Below are positions 36,808 through 45,647 of a stretch of DNA of 64,000 nucleotides, one piece after another. The position numbers and the translations under genes are program-made. Under the pieces are notes generated by a model. The model saw nothing but the letters and a program-made list of their open reading frames with translations, did no database searches and was not told the DNA's origin. This DNA is from Corynebacterium capitovis DSM 44611 (GTDB lineage: Bacteria > Actinomycetota > Actinomycetes > Mycobacteriales > Mycobacteriaceae), in contig NZ_CP047117.1 in the NCBI RefSeq assembly GCF_030440535.1, positions 930,001-994,000 on the forward strand, read 5' to 3'. Within the stretch, counting starts at the first letter, position 1, and each line of letters begins with the position of its first letter.

Positions 36808-37845
36808 TCAGGATCCGCCGGCCTTTTGCCACGCCGTGGTAGCGGACACCTCGCGCGCTCCGAGGGAGGCCGCCACCGCCTCCGCAGCTGAATCTCCCGC
36901 GGGGTAGGAGAGATACGCGGTATCGACCTTCGGCCAGCGCTCGCGCGCTGCGGCGAGCGCGGAGCGGATCATCCGCGTGCCGTGGCCTCGGCGGCGATGG
37001 TCGGGGAGCACGTAAATCAGGCCGAGCTCGCACAGGTTGTTAGCGTCTGAGTCGTAGTGCACCACCTCGGCCATGCCCGTCACGCGACCGGTGTCATCGC
37101 GCGCCAGCGCCGTGAGCTGGGCGCCGCCGCGGTCAAGCAGGCGCGCGCCGGCATCGCGAAGCCGTGCCTCGTTCCAGTCCACGGTGTCCATGATCAGGTC
37201 ACCGCAGGGGTAGTGGCGCGAAGATGAGGTGAGGACGCCGCGGAGCCCGGCGAGGTCGGCGAGGGAGAACGCCATGTCGGCCACCACGTCACACGAGCCT
37301 GCCGGCAGTTCGGGCACACCGAAAACTGCCTGGACCTCGGTGAACGCGGGCTCGTAGCCGAAATCGTTCAGGCAGGAAGGGGCCTGGCCGGTGACCCACA
37401 CTTGGCGGATAGGCCTGTCGAGGGCGGTTGACAGGGCGTCGAGAAGCGACAGTGCGGAGTTCCACGGGTCCGAGGGAATGGCCTCGCCGGGCAGCGGGGC
37501 GATCGCGGCATCGAGGGTGACATGGGCCTCGATAACTGCGAGGTCCTCTAACAGCGGAAGGGAAACGAACACCCAGGCTTCGCTGTCCAGAAGGTCAGCG
37601 GTGGTAAGGGCGGGGTAGCCGAGCTCGCCGAGCGGGCGAGGAGCGGTGCGCGAGGACAGTGCGAAGAGGTAGGAGCGAGACTCGGCGGAACCCTCGAGTC
37701 GCTTTGCAACGTGCGAGGCTGTCACCCCGGATGACGCCAGCCCCGTGATGTCCTGGATGGCGAGCGTGGCGGAGAATACGTAGGCCGCGACCGCCTCCTC
37801 ACAATCGGACGTCCCGGCGCGACCTACGACGAGCGGGGTAAGCAC
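36808..37845 (-). CDS. GNAT-family N-acetyltransferase
   Basis: A 345-residue protein with a recognisable GNAT fold in its C-terminal third: CELGLIYVLPDHRRRGHGTRMIRSAL contains the acetyl-CoA pyrophosphate loop RRGHG. The N-terminal half could be a degenerate second GNAT domain, as in several actinobacterial paired-GNAT proteins. The substrate is unknown. The GTG start at 37845 overlaps the last base of the upstream DUF349 gene (TAGTG), so the two are coupled. Confidence 0.78.
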   Translation of the reverse strand: MLTPLVVGRAGTSDCEEAVAAYVFSATLAIQDITGLASSGVTASHVAKRLEGSAESRSYLFALSSRTAPRPLGELGYPALTTADLLDSEAWVFVSLPLLEDLAVIEAHVTLDAAIAPLPGEAIPSDPWNSALSLLDALSTALDRPIRQVWVTGQAPSCLNDFGYEPAFTEVQAVFGVPELPAGSCDVVADMAFSLADLAGLRGVLTSSSRHYPCGDLIMDTVDWNEARLRDAGARLLDRGGAQLTALARDDTGRVTGMAEVVHYDSDANNLCELGLIYVLPDHRRRGHGTRMIRSALAAARERWPKVDTAYLSYPAGDSAAEAVAASLGAREVSATTAWQKAGGS

Positions 37846-39197
37846 TAGCTGCCGTCGACTGCTTTCGCGGCGACGTCGGCAAACTCCTGCCACTGGTCAG
37901 CTTGGGCACGTAGCTCCGCGGCCTTCGCACTCTCCCCCCGCGCCTCGGCTGCCTCCGCCTGGCGGGTCAGGTCATCGGCCTTGACCTGAAATTGATTCAC
38001 CTTGTCTTGGGCTGCGGGATCGGACTTGCGCCAGCGGGACTCCTCCGCGTCCGCGACACGCTTTTCGATCGCGCCGATCTTTTCCTCGTACTCGCGCACC
38101 TTGCCTCGCGGGACGAAACCGATCTCCTCCCACTTGTCCTGCAGCTCGCGCAGCTTGGCATTAGCTGCACCCAACCCCCTGGCGGGGTCAACCAAGGAAT
38201 CGTACTCGGCGATGAGCGCGTCCTTTGCCTGGGCGTTTGCCTCGAACTCGCGGTCGCGCTCGGCGTTGATCGCGTTTCGGGCCGCGAAAAAGTGATCCTG
38301 GGCGGCGCGGAACTCTGCCCACAGCTGATCGTCGACGTCGCGCGGCGCCCGCCCGGCGGACTTCCATTCCGTCATGAGATCGCGGTAGGCGCGTGCGGTG
38401 TCGTTCCAGTCGGTCGAATCCTGGAGGGCTTGGGCGCGACGCACGAGGTCTTCTTTGGTTTTACGGGCAGCCGCTCGGTTGCGGTCCAGCTCCGCGAAGT
38501 GTGAACCGCGGCGACGGTTAAAGACATCGCGTGCGCGCGAATAGCGCTTCCACAACAGGTCGTCGGTGGCACGGTCGATGCCTCGGATCGTGCGCCATTC
38601 GTGGAGGATGGCCCGAATGCGGTCACCAGCGGCCTTCCACTCCGTGGAGTTCTCTGCTAGCTCCTCGGCTTCGACAGCAAGCGCTTCCTTGCGGGCGATG
38701 GCCTCTGCTCGGCGGGCCTGTTTGGCCTGGGCTGCGGCCTCCCTGGCCTTCCCCGAGGATTCGATGACGCTGTCAAGGCGCTTCTCTAGAGCGTCGAGGT
38801 CTCCGATTACGGCCTGCTCATCCAAGGAGTCTTTCAGGGACTGAGCCTGGGAACGGAGGGTATCGGCATCTTCGGGGTGCGCCGACAACCGGGTTTCCAG
38901 CAGCGCAACCTCCGTGGCCACATCGTCAAAGCGCTGAACGTAGTGCGCCACGCCCTCTTCGGGTGTGCCGGCCTGCCACGAACCAATAACGCGCTCAGCT
39001 CCGCGGCGGGAGACGTAGACAGTTCCGTCTTCGGCAACCCGGCCGAACGTCTCGGGGGCGCGAGATGAGTGCGCAGGCGCGGGCGTCACCGGGGGTGCGG
39101 TCGAAAGGGGACCCGGACGCGGACCCGGCTTACGGCTGGGCAGTGCGCCCGGGGTGGGGGTGGGGGAACCCGCTGCCGAGGTTGAAGGCTGCGTCAT
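37845..39197 (-). CDS. DUF349 domain-containing protein
   Basis: A 450-residue protein with a Pro/Ser-rich N-terminal tail (about 1-50) and several tandem DUF349 helical repeats, each with a Trp-containing unit such as STEWKAAGDRIRAILHEWRTI, STDWNDTARAYRDLMTEWKSAG and LQDKWEEIGFVPR. The rest is highly charged coiled coil. It is conserved next to miaA in actinobacteria (Rv2731 position). The function is unknown. The ATG at 39197 has AAAGGA upstream. It is divergent from miaA. Confidence 0.88.
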   Translation of the reverse strand: MTQPSTSAAGSPTPTPGALPSRKPGPRPGPLSTAPPVTPAPAHSSRAPETFGRVAEDGTVYVSRRGAERVIGSWQAGTPEEGVAHYVQRFDDVATEVALLETRLSAHPEDADTLRSQAQSLKDSLDEQAVIGDLDALEKRLDSVIESSGKAREAAAQAKQARRAEAIARKEALAVEAEELAENSTEWKAAGDRIRAILHEWRTIRGIDRATDDLLWKRYSRARDVFNRRRGSHFAELDRNRAAARKTKEDLVRRAQALQDSTDWNDTARAYRDLMTEWKSAGRAPRDVDDQLWAEFRAAQDHFFAARNAINAERDREFEANAQAKDALIAEYDSLVDPARGLGAANAKLRELQDKWEEIGFVPRGKVREYEEKIGAIEKRVADAEESRWRKSDPAAQDKVNQFQVKADDLTRQAEAAEARGESAKAAELRAQADQWQEFADVAAKAVDGS

Positions 39198-39334
39198 GAT
39201 GAGGTCCTTTCGGGTCGAGGTGCCGCGCGACACGGCTGCCAGCGAGGTGGCGCCTGCATCGTCCACCCGCATGTTGCAACAATTTTACTGACACCCGTGG
39301 CGCACTGCCCGCATTCCCCCGGCAGGGGCATCAC

Positions 39335-39340
39335 TAGGCT
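39335..39340 (+). promoter_or_regulatory. -10 for leaderless miaA
   Basis: TAGGCT is 6 nt before the miaA GTG; no Shine-Dalgarno is present. Confidence 0.5.
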
Positions 39341-39346
39341 TGCGCT

Positions 39347-40273
39347 GTGACCGCTTCCGCACAGCCCCGCCACATCACCCCTGTCGCTGTCGTCGGCCCG
39401 ACGGCTTCCGGCAAGTCTGCGCTGGGTATCTCGCTTGCTCACGCGCTCGATGGCGAGATCGTCAACGTGGACTCGATGCAGCTCTACCGCGGAATGGACA
39501 TCGGAACCGCGAAGCTCCCCGTGGAGGAACGGGAGGGCATTCCTCACCACCTGTTGGACATCTGGCCGGTGACCGTCACAGCGTCTGTCGCTGAGTACCA
39601 ATCCCTCGCAGTGTCAGCTGTCGAGGAGATCATGTCGCGCGAGAAAGTGCCCATCCTCGTAGGGGGGTCGATGCTCTACGTGCAATCGCTTCTCGACGCA
39701 TGGAGCTTCCCGCCCACGGACCCATCTATTCGTGCCCGGTGGGAAGCTGAGCTGGCGGAGGTGGGCATCGATGCATTGCATGCCCGCCTGGCCACGCTCG
39801 ATCCGGGCGCGGCTGCCGTTATTGAAGATAAAGACCCGCGCCGCACAGTGCGCGCCCTCGAGGTCATCGAGCTGACCGGCCAACCTTTCCAGGCCTCCCA
39901 GCCCCCGCGTGATGCGCCGCCGCGGTGGGGTACTCGCATTCTCGGCCTCCGCACCTCGCCGGAGTGGCTCAACCCCCGCATCGCGCGTCGCACCGAACAG
40001 ATGTTCTCCCAGGGGCTCGTCGACGAGGTCAAGCACCTCGTGGGCCAAGGCTTGCGGGCGGACTCCACGGCGGGGCGGGCGATTGGTTACGCCCAGGTCT
40101 TGGACTACCTAGCCGGGGGTCTCAGCGTTGACGAGGCGCAGCAGTCGACCGAACGCGGCACCCGCCGCTATGTCAGGCGCCAGCGTTCCTGGTTCAACCG
40201 GGACGGCCGGATCACCTGGCTGCCGGCGGACGCGCCGGACCTCCGACACCTCGCGCTACACTCGCTGCCGTGA
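39347..40273 (+). CDS. miaA: tRNA dimethylallyltransferase
   Basis: A 308-residue MiaA that prenylates A37 of tRNAs reading UNN codons, giving the substrate for MiaB. The P-loop [10 protein letters not shown] is at about 17-26, with [25 protein letters not shown] and GGSMLYVQ. The C-terminal helical region has [11 protein letters not shown], which contacts tRNA. It starts at GTG 39347 and overlaps dapF by 4 nt. Confidence 0.97.
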   Translation: MTASAQPRHITPVAVVGPTASGKSALGISLAHALDGEIVNVDSMQLYRGMDIGTAKLPVEEREGIPHHLLDIWPVTVTASVAEYQSLAVSAVEEIMSREKVPILVGGSMLYVQSLLDAWSFPPTDPSIRARWEAELAEVGIDALHARLATLDPGAAAVIEDKDPRRTVRALEVIELTGQPFQASQPPRDAPPRWGTRILGLRTSPEWLNPRIARRTEQMFSQGLVDEVKHLVGQGLRADSTAGRAIGYAQVLDYLAGGLSVDEAQQSTERGTRRYVRRQRSWFNRDGRITWLPADAPDLRHLALHSLP

Positions 40274-41094
40274 CAGAACAGAACCTGCAGCGACAAGCGG
40301 TGCCGTTTCTTAAAGGGCACGGCACCGAAAACGACTTTGTCGTCATCCCCGATCCGTCTGATGAGGTAGATCTCGACGCGGCCACCGTTGCCGCGTTGTG
40401 CGATCGCCGAACCGGGATCGGGGCGGACGGCCTCCTCCGGATCGTGCGTCGTGACGGCCGGTGGTGTATGGATTACCGGAACGCCGACGGTTCTGTGGCG
40501 GAAATGTGTGGCAATGGGATACGCGTCTTTGCCCACGTCCTGCGAGCTGAGGGTTTGGAAGACCACGACGAGTTCGACGTGGACACTCGCGCGGGCGCGA
40601 AGCGGGTAGTTGTGAATAACGCGACGCGTCGCGACGCGACGGTGCAGGTGGACATGGGCCAGATTGCGGTCACGGGCGTCTCCACGGCGAAGATGGGGGA
40701 GCTCGCGTTCGCCGGGTTGGGGGTGGATGTCGGAAATCCCCATCTGGCAGCCGTCATTCCTGGGCTTACCGAGGAAGAGCTGCGAAATCTCGAACTCGTG
40801 GCACCGGTTTACGACGATGCTTTCTTCCCCGCCGGAGTCAACGTAGAGATCCTCACCGAGCTCACACACGGAGAGGTGCACATGCGGGTCTGGGAGCGGG
40901 GCGTGGGAGAGACTCGCTCCTGCGGCACGGGCACCGTCGCAGCGGCCATGGCCGCGCTTGCTGACAAAGGAATTGTCAACGGCTCGGTCCTCGTCCACGT
41001 GCCCGGCGGTGAGATCCGCGTGGATATCAACGAGTCCAAGGCCGTGATGACGGGGCCGTCGCGAATTGTGGCGCGGGGAACCGTCGACCTTTAG
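40270..41094 (+). CDS. dapF: Diaminopimelate epimerase
   Basis: A 274-residue cofactor-free epimerase converting LL- to meso-diaminopimelate, needed for lysine and peptidoglycan. Both catalytic Cys are present, in EMCGNGIR and [11 protein letters not shown], along with the [14 protein letters not shown] start. The GTG at 40270 overlaps the miaA stop; miaA-dapF pairing is conserved in corynebacteria and mycobacteria. It is convergent with a membrane protein gene, sharing TTAG at the stops. Confidence 0.97.
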   Translation: MTEQNLQRQAVPFLKGHGTENDFVVIPDPSDEVDLDAATVAALCDRRTGIGADGLLRIVRRDGRWCMDYRNADGSVAEMCGNGIRVFAHVLRAEGLEDHDEFDVDTRAGAKRVVVNNATRRDATVQVDMGQIAVTGVSTAKMGELAFAGLGVDVGNPHLAAVIPGLTEEELRNLELVAPVYDDAFFPAGVNVEILTELTHGEVHMRVWERGVGETRSCGTGTVAAAMAALADKGIVNGSVLVHVPGGEIRVDINESKAVMTGPSRIVARGTVDL

Positions 41095-41606
41095 GCGCTG
41101 CCCAGCTCTCGAGCCGCGCGCCGCGCGTCTTTCCACGACGCCGCCAGTGCCAGCGCGCGCTCGTCGGCGATGGCGATGAGCTTCTCTAGCTTGCCCCGGT
41201 CAAGATCATGGGACGCACAATGCGCGTCAATCCGGGCCACAAAGCGCTGAGCGGCCGCCGCGCGCAGGTGGAAGTCCTGAATGACGGGGTTGGTGGTAGA
41301 CGGGTCGGCTAGGGCAGGGAAGTGCAAGGTCCGGTCGGCGACTGCTTCAGGGGTCAGCCCATGAAGCAGTTCGTCGAACTCCGCCAGAACGTCGGCGATG
41401 TCGTCGCGCGCGATGCCGAGTGATGCCCGCAAGGCCGCGACCTCGGGGTCGGCCCCCATTCTTGTTCTGAGCGTGGCAAACCCAAGAAGCAGGAGAAGCG
41501 CCAAGACAAACCCCGGAAGGCGAAGCGCGGTGACGAGGACCCCCGCGCAGGCGAGGATGAATGCCGCTCCGAGCGCCCAGCTTAGGTCGCGCCTTGAGGA
41601 CCCCAC
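41091..41606 (-). CDS. Conserved hypothetical membrane protein
   Basis: A 171-residue protein with two hydrophobic segments near the N terminus (about 10-26 and 30-45, [20 protein letters not shown]) and a helical soluble domain after it. I do not recognise a family beyond the corynebacterial protein found next to dapF. It starts at GTG 41606, 27 nt after the stop of the preceding minus-strand gene, so they form a likely two-gene unit. Confidence 0.65.
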   Translation of the reverse strand: MGSSRRDLSWALGAAFILACAGVLVTALRLPGFVLALLLLLGFATLRTRMGADPEVAALRASLGIARDDIADVLAEFDELLHGLTPEAVADRTLHFPALADPSTTNPVIQDFHLRAAAAQRFVARIDAHCASHDLDRGKLEKLIAIADERALALAASWKDARRAARELGSA

Positions 41607-41633
41607 AGCCGTCAGCCTCCCTCGATCAGGCGA

Positions 41634-42380
41634 CTAATGTCCGCCGCAGCCACAGGATCCGCCACAGCCGCAGCCGCCTCCGGCGGGAGCGGGGATCGAG
41701 GCGGCGAGAAGGGCGGTGCCAGCAACAACGGAATTCCGGGCCGGGAGTTCGCCGTCTGGAATACACACCTCGAAGGGGAACGCCCCGTCGATGGAGACGT
41801 GAATGAAACGCTGACCGGTTAGCTCGCTGGTGCGGTACTCGGCCTCGAGAACACGCCCGGAAAAGCGCGCCCCGGCGTCGGGGGTCGTCGCGGTACCGGC
41901 GTTGATGAGAGCGGCGCCGGTGGAATAGACCTCGCCAAGTGTATCCGTGGTCGACGTGAGGAAGTCGTCGACGCTGTCGTAGAGCCGCACGTCGAGACCA
42001 AGCGCGGTGATGCTCAGCTCCTGCCACCGCAGGGTGGGCTGTTCAGCAATCAGCGGGCCTTGGGCCAGATTGACAGTCACCGTCGCAATGGAGTTTCCGT
42101 GGGGGTCGACGATGTCGGCCAGCGCGACGACGTCGTTAAGCATCGTGATGTGCGCAAAGGTACGCGTCGCGGCCTGAAAACCGGCGAACGTGGCGAACGG
42201 CTCGACGGCGAGGATGTTCAGCTGCGCCCCCGAGGGGTCGCTGTACTGGATGAGCTGGCCTCCTCGGACCTCGCCCGTGACCTCAAGACGGTTAGTGGTG
42301 ATGGCCGCCTCGACCGCGTCCTGCCAGCGGGTAAACCCAAGGCCGATGCTAGACAGGTCGGTGCTGATGGTATCGCTCAT
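41634..42380 (-). CDS. Uncharacterised protein with a Gly/Cys/His C-terminal tail
   Basis: A 248-residue protein without a signal peptide or clear membrane segment. Most of it looks like a soluble alpha/beta fold (WQDAVEAAITTNRLEVTGEV at the start). The last 15 residues are GGGCGCGGSCGCGGH: four Cys and one His in a flexible Gly tail, which looks like a metal-binding or chaperone-docking tail. A TAGAAT -10 (complement of 42389-42394) is 8 nt before the ATG. No function can be assigned. Confidence 0.65.
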   Translation of the reverse strand: MSDTISTDLSSIGLGFTRWQDAVEAAITTNRLEVTGEVRGGQLIQYSDPSGAQLNILAVEPFATFAGFQAATRTFAHITMLNDVVALADIVDPHGNSIATVTVNLAQGPLIAEQPTLRWQELSITALGLDVRLYDSVDDFLTSTTDTLGEVYSTGAALINAGTATTPDAGARFSGRVLEAEYRTSELTGQRFIHVSIDGAFPFEVCIPDGELPARNSVVAGTALLAASIPAPAGGGCGCGGSCGCGGH

Positions 42381-42388
42381 GACGCACA

Positions 42389-42394
42389 ATTCTA
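42389..42394 (-). promoter_or_regulatory. -10 for the Gly/Cys-tail gene
   Basis: TAGAAT on the minus strand, 8 nt before the ATG at 42380, again a leaderless arrangement. Confidence 0.55.
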
Positions 42395-42496
42395 ACCTTT
42401 GCGGACCGCTGGGAAGAAAGCTGGCCGCGAGTGTGTTGATCAGACATGCGTGGCGCGCTGTGGTGCGCCGATATCTTTCTCTACACTAAGGGCTCA

Positions 42497-43975
42497 ATGA
42501 CACGAACTATCCCCAGCAACAGTCACCTTTCCATCGGCGAGGACTTCGACATCCAAGAATCTCCGGCTTTGGCGCCCACCGTCGGCGACTTGGACCTCGA
42601 AGAACGTAATTCTTTCCGACGCGTCAACCGCTCCACCGAGCTGCGCTCCGAGGACCCGGAATCCGGCTATGAGGTGGAGTATCGCAAGCTCCGCCTGGAG
42701 CAAGTCATTCTGGTGAGCGTGTGGACGGAGGGGAGCATCGCAGCCATCGAGGCCAACATGAACGAGCTCGCTGCGCTAGCGGAGACGGCCGGTGCGGAAG
42801 TTCTCGAGCTCCTCTACCAGAAGCGAGACAAGCCGGACCCGGGCACCTATATCGGCTCGGGCAAGGTCAAGGAGCTCAAAGAGATTGTCGACGCGACCGG
42901 CGCCGATACCGCGGTTTTCGACGGCGAACTCTCACCCGGTCAGATGGTAGCGCTTGAAGAGGCGCTGAAAATTAAGGTCATCGACCGGACCATGCTTATC
43001 CTCGACATTTTCGCCCAGCACGCAAAGAGTAAAGAGGGCAAGGCCCAGGTCAGCCTCGCGCAGATGGAGTACTTGTACACCCGCACGCGTGGGTGGGGCG
43101 GTAACCTGTCGCGCCAGGCGGGTGGCCGGGCGGGGTCAAACGGAGGCGTGGGACTGCGCGGCCCGGGTGAGACTCGGATCGAGGCGGACCGGCGCCGACT
43201 CCGGACAGAGATGGCCAAATTGCGCCACGAGCTGCGCGGGATGAAGACGGCCCGCGAGATCAAGCGGGCACGACGCCAGCGCGCCACGACGCCGAAAATC
43301 GCGATCGCCGGGTACACCAACGCTGGTAAGTCCTCGTTGGTCAACGCGATGACCAATGCTGGTGTCCTCGTCGAAGACGCGCTCTTCGCCACGCTTGACC
43401 CATCCACCCGGCGCGCGCAACTTGCAGACGGGCGGACTGTCGTGCTCACCGATACCGTCGGTTTTGTCCGCCACCTGCCCACACAGCTCGTCGAAGCATT
43501 CAAGTCCACCCTTGAGGAAGTGACGGGCGCTGACCTGCTGCTCCACGTCGTTGACGGGTCCGACCTGTTCCCCCTTAAGCAGGTCGAAGCTGTCAATAAC
43601 GTGCTCGCGAGCATCACCCGAGACGGCGGGGAGACCATTCCGCCCGAAATCATCGTGGTTAACAAGGTTGATCAGGCGGACGGCATAGTGCTTGCCCAGC
43701 TCCGCCACGCCTTCGACGAGGCCGGCCGGACCGCAGTCTTCGTCTCGGCGCTGACGGGGGAAGGGATCTCTGAACTTGAGGGTGCCATCGAGATGTTCCT
43801 CAACAGCATCGAGACGCGCGTGCAGCTGCTCGTGCCATTCACGCGTGGCGATATCGTGAGCCGGGTCCACCAGGAGGGAACTGTGCGCGCCGAGTCGTAC
43901 GAGGCGGAGGGAACGCTTCTCGACGTCCGCCTGCCCCCGGTCCTCGCCGACCAGTTCGCGGAGTTCGTTGTTTAG
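42497..43975 (+). CDS. hflX: GTPase HflX
   Basis: A 492-residue HflX, a ribosome-associated GTPase that splits stalled ribosomes under stress. The N-terminal domain has DPGTYIGSGKVKELKEIV and FDGELSPGQ; a Gly-rich linker (RGPGETRIEADRRR) precedes the G domain with G1 GYTNAGKSSL from residue 272, DTVGFVRHLP and NKVD. A TACACT -10 is 9 nt before the ATG at 42497. It lies divergent from the Gly/Cys-tail gene. Confidence 0.95.
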   Translation: MTRTIPSNSHLSIGEDFDIQESPALAPTVGDLDLEERNSFRRVNRSTELRSEDPESGYEVEYRKLRLEQVILVSVWTEGSIAAIEANMNELAALAETAGAEVLELLYQKRDKPDPGTYIGSGKVKELKEIVDATGADTAVFDGELSPGQMVALEEALKIKVIDRTMLILDIFAQHAKSKEGKAQVSLAQMEYLYTRTRGWGGNLSRQAGGRAGSNGGVGLRGPGETRIEADRRRLRTEMAKLRHELRGMKTAREIKRARRQRATTPKIAIAGYTNAGKSSLVNAMTNAGVLVEDALFATLDPSTRRAQLADGRTVVLTDTVGFVRHLPTQLVEAFKSTLEEVTGADLLLHVVDGSDLFPLKQVEAVNNVLASITRDGGETIPPEIIVVNKVDQADGIVLAQLRHAFDEAGRTAVFVSALTGEGISELEGAIEMFLNSIETRVQLLVPFTRGDIVSRVHQEGTVRAESYEAEGTLLDVRLPPVLADQFAEFVV

Positions 43976-43984
43976 GCCCTAATG

Positions 43985-44014
43985 CGCGTTAAACGCGTCC
44001 GGGTCCAATACGCT
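43985..44014 (+). promoter_or_regulatory. uraA promoter with short palindrome
   Basis: CGCGTT-A-AACGCG (43985-43997) is a 6-1-6 inverted repeat in the -35 region of the TACGCT -10 (44009-44014), which is 8 nt before the uraA GTG. It may be an operator or a weak hflX 3' hairpin. Confidence 0.4.
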
Positions 44015-44022
44015 AACCCCCC

Positions 44023-45312
44023 GTGAGCATTTTGCGTGGATGGACCCTGCACGGAGACGGACGAAACGTTGCCCCGGGTGAAGTAGTCGCTCCAGGGGAG
44101 CGATTGAGCTGGCCTCGTACCTTTGGTATCGGGATGCAGCACGTGGTTGCGATGTTCGGCGCCACCTTGCTGGTGCCAACTCTGACCGGTTTCCCAGCGA
44201 ACACGACGTTGTTGTTCTCCGGGCTGGGCACTATGATCTTCCTTCTCCTCACACGCAACACACTGCCCTCATACCTCGGTTCGTCGTTTGCTTTCATCGC
44301 CCCGCTTACCGCCTCGGCTCATTACGGGATCGGCGCCCAACTTGGCGGGGTGCTGGCCAGCGGCCTGCTGCTCATCGTCGTGGGCGCGATCGTCGACCGG
44401 GTGGGCAAGCGATCGATTGACGCCGTAATGCCCCCGGCAGTCACCGGGGCGATTGTCGCCCTCATCGGGCTCAACCTAGCCCCAACGGCAGTTGCCAACT
44501 TCCAATCCCAGCCCCTTATCGGAGCCATCACACTCGCGTGCATCGCGTTCTCGACGGTTGCTACTCGCGGCATGGTCGCTCGCCTCAGCATCCTAATCGG
44601 GGTGATCGCGGGCTGGGTTGCCGCGGCGATGACGGGCGGCCTGGCCGACGACGCGGTAGAGCGCATCGACGCAGCTCCGTGGTTTGGTGTGCCCCAGTTC
44701 CACACACCGGAGTTCAATCTCTCAGCTATTCTCGTGGCGTTGCCCGTCGTCGTGGTCCTGATTGCGGAAAACGTTGGTCACGTCAAGGCGGTCTCTGAAA
44801 TGACCGGGAGCAATCTCGACGACGTTCAGGGTCGAGCTCTGATTGGCGACGGCATCGCGACGACCCTGGCCGGGTCGTTCGGCGGGTCGGGAACGACGAC
44901 GTATGCCGAGAACATCGGGGTCATGGCAGCAACACGCGTCTATTCAACTGCTGCTTACTGGGTGGCCTCCGCGTTCGCGGTCGTGCTGGCATTCGTCCCG
45001 AAGTTCGGGGCGGTTATCTTTACGATTCCAGCGGGAGTGCTAGGAGGCGCGTGCCTCGTGCTCTACGGGCTGATCGGAATGCTGGGCGTGAGGATCTGGC
45101 AGGAGAACAATGTGTCATTCACCGACCCCGTCAATCTGACGGCAGCTGCCGTAGCTTTGACCGCGGGGGTTGGGGATCTCTCCCTCTCCTTCGGAGCAGT
45201 CACCCTGGGCGGGATCGCACTCGGGTCGGTAGGGATTATCGTTCTTTACCCGCTAATGCGATGGGCGTACCGTACCCTCGGGGAGGGACGGCACGCCCGG
45301 TCGTTTAGCTAG
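44023..45312 (+). CDS. uraA: Uracil/xanthine permease (NCS2 family)
   Basis: A 429-residue NCS2 transporter with about 14 membrane segments. The N-terminal GIGMQHVVAMFGATLLVP motif and the IAENVGHVKAVSEMTG and GGSGTTTYAENIGVMAATRVYS segments (conserved Glu and NxG) fit the UraA subgroup, so uracil is the most likely substrate. It starts at GTG 44023. Only one gene is in this transcription unit; ptsH is convergent. Confidence 0.88.
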   Translation: MSILRGWTLHGDGRNVAPGEVVAPGERLSWPRTFGIGMQHVVAMFGATLLVPTLTGFPANTTLLFSGLGTMIFLLLTRNTLPSYLGSSFAFIAPLTASAHYGIGAQLGGVLASGLLLIVVGAIVDRVGKRSIDAVMPPAVTGAIVALIGLNLAPTAVANFQSQPLIGAITLACIAFSTVATRGMVARLSILIGVIAGWVAAAMTGGLADDAVERIDAAPWFGVPQFHTPEFNLSAILVALPVVVVLIAENVGHVKAVSEMTGSNLDDVQGRALIGDGIATTLAGSFGGSGTTTYAENIGVMAATRVYSTAAYWVASAFAVVLAFVPKFGAVIFTIPAGVLGGACLVLYGLIGMLGVRIWQENNVSFTDPVNLTAAAVALTAGVGDLSLSFGAVTLGGIALGSVGIIVLYPLMRWAYRTLGEGRHARSFS

Positions 45313-45320
45313 ACGTCACG

Positions 45321-45587
45321 CTAGGCGTCGAGGTTCTGCTCGATAAGGCCCGCGATCTTCTCGACGGCCTCAGTGTTGTCGGAAGTAACGGTGACCTCGT
45401 CTCCGTGCTCAGCACCCATCGCCATGATCATCAGGGAAGACGCGGCGTCGGTTTCATCGTCTTCGTCTCCGCCCGGCAAAGTAAGGATAATTTCCTCGTC
45501 GTATTCGCCAGCGGCGTCTGCGATAATCGTAGCTGGGCGGGCGTGCAACCCGACTGTGGAGCCAACTATAACGGTTTTGGAAGCCAT
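45321..45587 (-). CDS. ptsH: Phosphocarrier protein HPr
   Basis: An 88-residue HPr that relays phosphate from enzyme I to PTS permeases. The active-site His15 sits in TVGLHARPAT, and the Ser region DAASSLMIMAM is near residue 50. It lies 60 nt downstream of ptsF on the same strand. Enzyme I (ptsI), which in C. glutamicum is in the same cluster, is not in this window. Confidence 0.96.
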   Translation of the reverse strand: MASKTVIVGSTVGLHARPATIIADAAGEYDEEIILTLPGGDEDDETDAASSLMIMAMGAEHGDEVTVTSDNTEAVEKIAGLIEQNLDA

Positions 45588-45647
45588 GAATTGAGGCACC
45601 TTTCTACTTAGTTTGACGTACGCCCGCCAGTTTAGAGCCGTTGCGCC

